Assembly (NCBI RefSeq): GCF_017114945.1
Contig: NZ_JABXKQ010000014.1
Span: 62,001-126,000, forward strand
Source of the DNA: Nostoc sp. JL34
Lineage (GTDB): Bacteria > Cyanobacteriota > Cyanobacteriia > Cyanobacteriales > Nostocaceae
Direction: 5' to 3'
DNA length: 64,000 bases
Shown here piece after piece: positions 62,188-64,000 of this stretch; position 1 is the first letter of the stretch; each line of letters begins with the position of its first letter. A model generated the notes under the pieces. That model was not told where the DNA came from. It searched no databases and saw only the letters and a program-made list of their open reading frames with translations. Position numbers and translations under genes: made by a program.

Positions 62188-63135
62188 CTAATAGTTGTAC
62201 TCCGGCTTGATATCTCGCAGCATCAGTTCATCAAGTGCTTGTCGGGGTGTGATTTCGCCTTGAAGTAACCGATAAACTTGCTCAGTAATTGGGACTGCGA
62301 TGTTTTGTTGCTTGGCTCGTTGCATCAAAACCTGGCAGGTGTTCACTCCTTCAGCAGTTCCTTGTAAATTTGCGAGAGTTTCTGTAAGTGACTTACCACC
62401 AGCTAGCTGATAACCGACTTGGTAATTGCGACTTAAGGGACTATTGCACGTTGCTAACAAATCTCCTAGACCTGATAAACCATAAAATGTTTCCGTCTTT
62501 GCACCCCAGTTGTTGCCGATGCGAACCATTTCTGTAAGTCCACGAGTGACTAAAGCCGCTTTGGCATTGGTTCCCAGTTGTAAACCATCACACACACCAG
62601 CTGCGATCGCAATCACATTTTTCAGTGTTCCCCCCAGTTCCACGCCCAAGGGGTCGGGATTGGTATATACCCGGAAACGATGAGAAGAAAATACTAACTG
62701 CACTACTTCCGCAGCCGTAGGGATGTTACTGGCTACCACCGTGGCTGCTGGTAATTCCATTTGAATTTCTTTCGATAAATTAGGCCCAGACAAAACAACC
62801 ACTGCATGGTTAGGGAATATTTGTTGCCAAATTTGTGAAGGCGTGCAAGTGGTTTGGGGGTCTAAGCCTTTCGTCGCTGTCACAAAAATTGTCTCTGGAG
62901 AAAGAGGGGAAGACTCAACTTGGGAAGCAACATCTCTCACACCAATCATTGAGATAGCGGACAGGATTATTTGGGCATTTGTTAAAACTGCTTCCAAAGT
63001 TTGAGAACCTTGACGCGACCACACGCGCACCTGATGACCATTTGCAGCGGCGAGATTTGCTAGAGATGCACCCCAAGCACCCGCACCCAGAATTGCAACG
63101 GAAAGTTTTGTGTTGGAGTACATCTGCTCACTCAT
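62188..63135 (-). CDS. gpsA: glycerol-3-phosphate dehydrogenase [NAD(P)+]
   Basis: 315 residues, ATG 63135. It reduces dihydroxyacetone phosphate to sn-glycerol-3-phosphate for membrane lipid synthesis. The dinucleotide motif is GAGAWGASLANLAA; TKGLDPQTTCTPSQIW and VLSGPNLSKEIQMELPAATV follow; LGGTLKNVIAIAAGVCDG has the catalytic Lys, and SGLGDLLATCNSPLSRNYQVG completes the GpsA pattern. Length is normal for cyanobacteria. It lies 12 bases after lipA on the same strand, separated only by a heptamer repeat, and is probably co-transcribed with it. Firm assignment. Confidence 0.94.
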   Translation of the reverse strand: MSEQMYSNTKLSVAILGAGAWGASLANLAAANGHQVRVWSRQGSQTLEAVLTNAQIILSAISMIGVRDVASQVESSPLSPETIFVTATKGLDPQTTCTPSQIWQQIFPNHAVVVLSGPNLSKEIQMELPAATVVASNIPTAAEVVQLVFSSHRFRVYTNPDPLGVELGGTLKNVIAIAAGVCDGLQLGTNAKAALVTRGLTEMVRIGNNWGAKTETFYGLSGLGDLLATCNSPLSRNYQVGYQLAGGKSLTETLANLQGTAEGVNTCQVLMQRAKQQNIAVPITEQVYRLLQGEITPRQALDELMLRDIKPEYNY

Positions 63136-63160
63136 AACTCCTAATTCCTAACTCCTAACT
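63136..63160. repeat. TAACTCC heptamer repeat between gpsA and lipA
   Basis: AACTCCTAATTCCTAACTCC and CTAACT give about three and a half copies of a 7-base unit. On the minus strand lipA's TAG stop (63148-63150) and its last few codons lie inside the repeat. Confidence 0.65.
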
Positions 63161-64000
63161 TTCGAGCGTGGGTAACGTTCCATCAATTCTCTGACTTGTT
63201 CTGCATGATATGAGCTTCTTGTCAATGGTGAAGAAACAACTTGTAAAAATCCGATTTCTTCACCAAATGCCTTCCAAGCAGCAAATTGTTCTGGGTTGAT
63301 AAATTCATTTACTTGCAAGTGTTTTTGACTGGGTTGGAGATATTGCCCAATTGTCAAAATATCGCAATCGACAGTTCGTAAATCTTGCATGACTTGGCGA
63401 ATTTCGGCATCAGTTTCACCGAGTCCAACCATGATCCCGGATTTAGTGTATGTGCTAGGAGAAACTTGGCGAGTGCGCTGCAATAATTCTAATGTGCGAT
63501 CGTAGTTTCCTTGGGGACGCACGCGGCGATACAGGCGTGGGACAGTTTCCGTATTGTGGTTTAATACCTCTGGCGCAACTTGTAGAATCAACTCTAGAGC
63601 ATTCCAATTGCCGCATAAGTCAGGAATTAGCACCTCAATTGTGGTATTGGGTGAAACAGAGCGAAGCGCATTAATACAGGCTACAAACTGAGACGCACCA
63701 CCATCAAGCAAGTCATCTCGGTTTACAGAAGTGATTACCACATGATTAAGTTTCATGCGGCGAACAGCTTCCGCTAATCGTGCAGGTTCCGTGGGGTCTA
63801 GTGGTTGGGGTTTTTTCTCAAAATCAATATCGCAGTAGGGACAAGCACGTGTACAAGCTGGGCCCATAATCAAAAACGTGGCAGTCCCAGCGTTGAAGCA
63901 TTCACCAATATTCGGACAGGACGCTTCCTCGCAAACTGTATTGAGGGCTAAATCCCGCAAAATTTCTTTAACGTTACCGATACGCTCACGCCCAGGTGCT
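63148..64000 (-). CDS. lipA: lipoyl synthase, N-terminus beyond right edge
   Basis: The frame is open from the right edge ([13 protein letters not shown] then LRDLALNTV) to the TAG at 63148, about 283 residues seen; the N-terminus is outside. It is a radical-SAM enzyme that inserts two sulfurs into octanoyl groups on lipoyl proteins. The auxiliary cluster motif is [12 protein letters not shown], and the radical-SAM motif [26 protein letters not shown] and [15 protein letters not shown] follow. The last codons, ending KVRS, lie partly in a heptamer repeat. gpsA follows 12 bases later. Cyanobacteria often have two lipA genes; which this is cannot be told. Confidence 0.93.
   Translation of the reverse strand, partial: APGRERIGNVKEILRDLALNTVCEEASCPNIGECFNAGTATFLIMGPACTRACPYCDIDFEKKPQPLDPTEPARLAEAVRRMKLNHVVITSVNRDDLLDGGASQFVACINALRSVSPNTTIEVLIPDLCGNWNALELILQVAPEVLNHNTETVPRLYRRVRPQGNYDRTLELLQRTRQVSPSTYTKSGIMVGLGETDAEIRQVMQDLRTVDCDILTIGQYLQPSQKHLQVNEFINPEQFAAWKAFGEEIGFLQVVSSPLTRSSYHAEQVRELMERYPRSKVRS

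Overview
The window is chromosomal DNA from a filamentous, probably heterocyst-forming cyanobacterium close to Nostoc/Anabaena. This rests on many GCGATCGC (HIP1-like) octamers, on cyanobacterial families (CPP1-like J protein, SbtA/SbtB, DUF2811, DUF4168, SpkB-type kinase, bifunctional sterol desaturase/short-chain dehydrogenase), on a furA-sigC neighbourhood like that of Anabaena sp. PCC 7120, and on the heptamer-type short tandem repeats and small palindromes seen in Nostoc genomes. No rRNA, tRNA, CRISPR array, complete insertion sequence or prophage was found.

Layout. 1-5 kb: an MFS transporter cut by the left edge, a small DUF2811 protein, a NrrA-like response regulator, a CPP1-like membrane protein and a HAD phosphatase. 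5.5-9 kb: a broken GNAT gene behind 4-hydroxyphenylpyruvate dioxygenase, a short-chain dehydrogenase lacking the usual catalytic Ser, and a zinc-ribbon/NYN/LOTUS-like protein. 9-16 kb: an orphan PstB, a SpoIIM-like gene divergent from a membrane-protein/RDD pair, a 2H phosphoesterase, HolA and a secreted DUF4168 protein. 16-24.5 kb: a LuxR-type regulator, a large hybrid histidine kinase and a GH31 glucosidase. 24.5-30 kb: a 41-bp tandem repeat, a four-gene operon (lipoprotein, Nramp-like transporter, two PRC-barrel-like proteins), a decayed FAD oxidoreductase and a phytoene/squalene synthase-family enzyme. 30-42 kb: SpkB-like kinase, the desaturase/dehydrogenase fusion, two small proteins, S-adenosylhomocysteine hydrolase, an MscS channel and an RND exporter. 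42-44.3 kb: an inorganic-carbon operon, sbtA-sbtB-beta carbonic anhydrase. 44.7-54 kb: PcrA helicase, ABM monooxygenase, MATE exporter, Tat-exported metallophosphatase, a Pro-rich membrane protein, an ATP-grasp protein and a GAF histidine kinase. 54-64 kb: CobN, a peptidoglycan-binding protein convergent with furA, then sigC, gpsA and lipA, the last cut by the right edge.

The clearest functional groupings are bicarbonate uptake with its PII-like regulator and an exported carbonic anhydrase; the Nramp/PRC/lipoprotein operon, which I regard as the best candidate for an undescribed system because its metal-site motifs are non-canonical; and furA with a convergent cell-wall gene, the arrangement that in Anabaena produces an antisense RNA to furA.

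A theme across the window is low-complexity and palindromic repeat DNA inside reading frames without breaking them: five insertions in cobN, and others in the HPPD, GH31, two kinase and RND genes. Short heptamer-like repeats also supply the stop codons of sigC, lipA and one kinase. Two genes (GNAT and FAD oxidoreductase) are visibly decayed. All product names come from reading translated sequence; no database search was possible.
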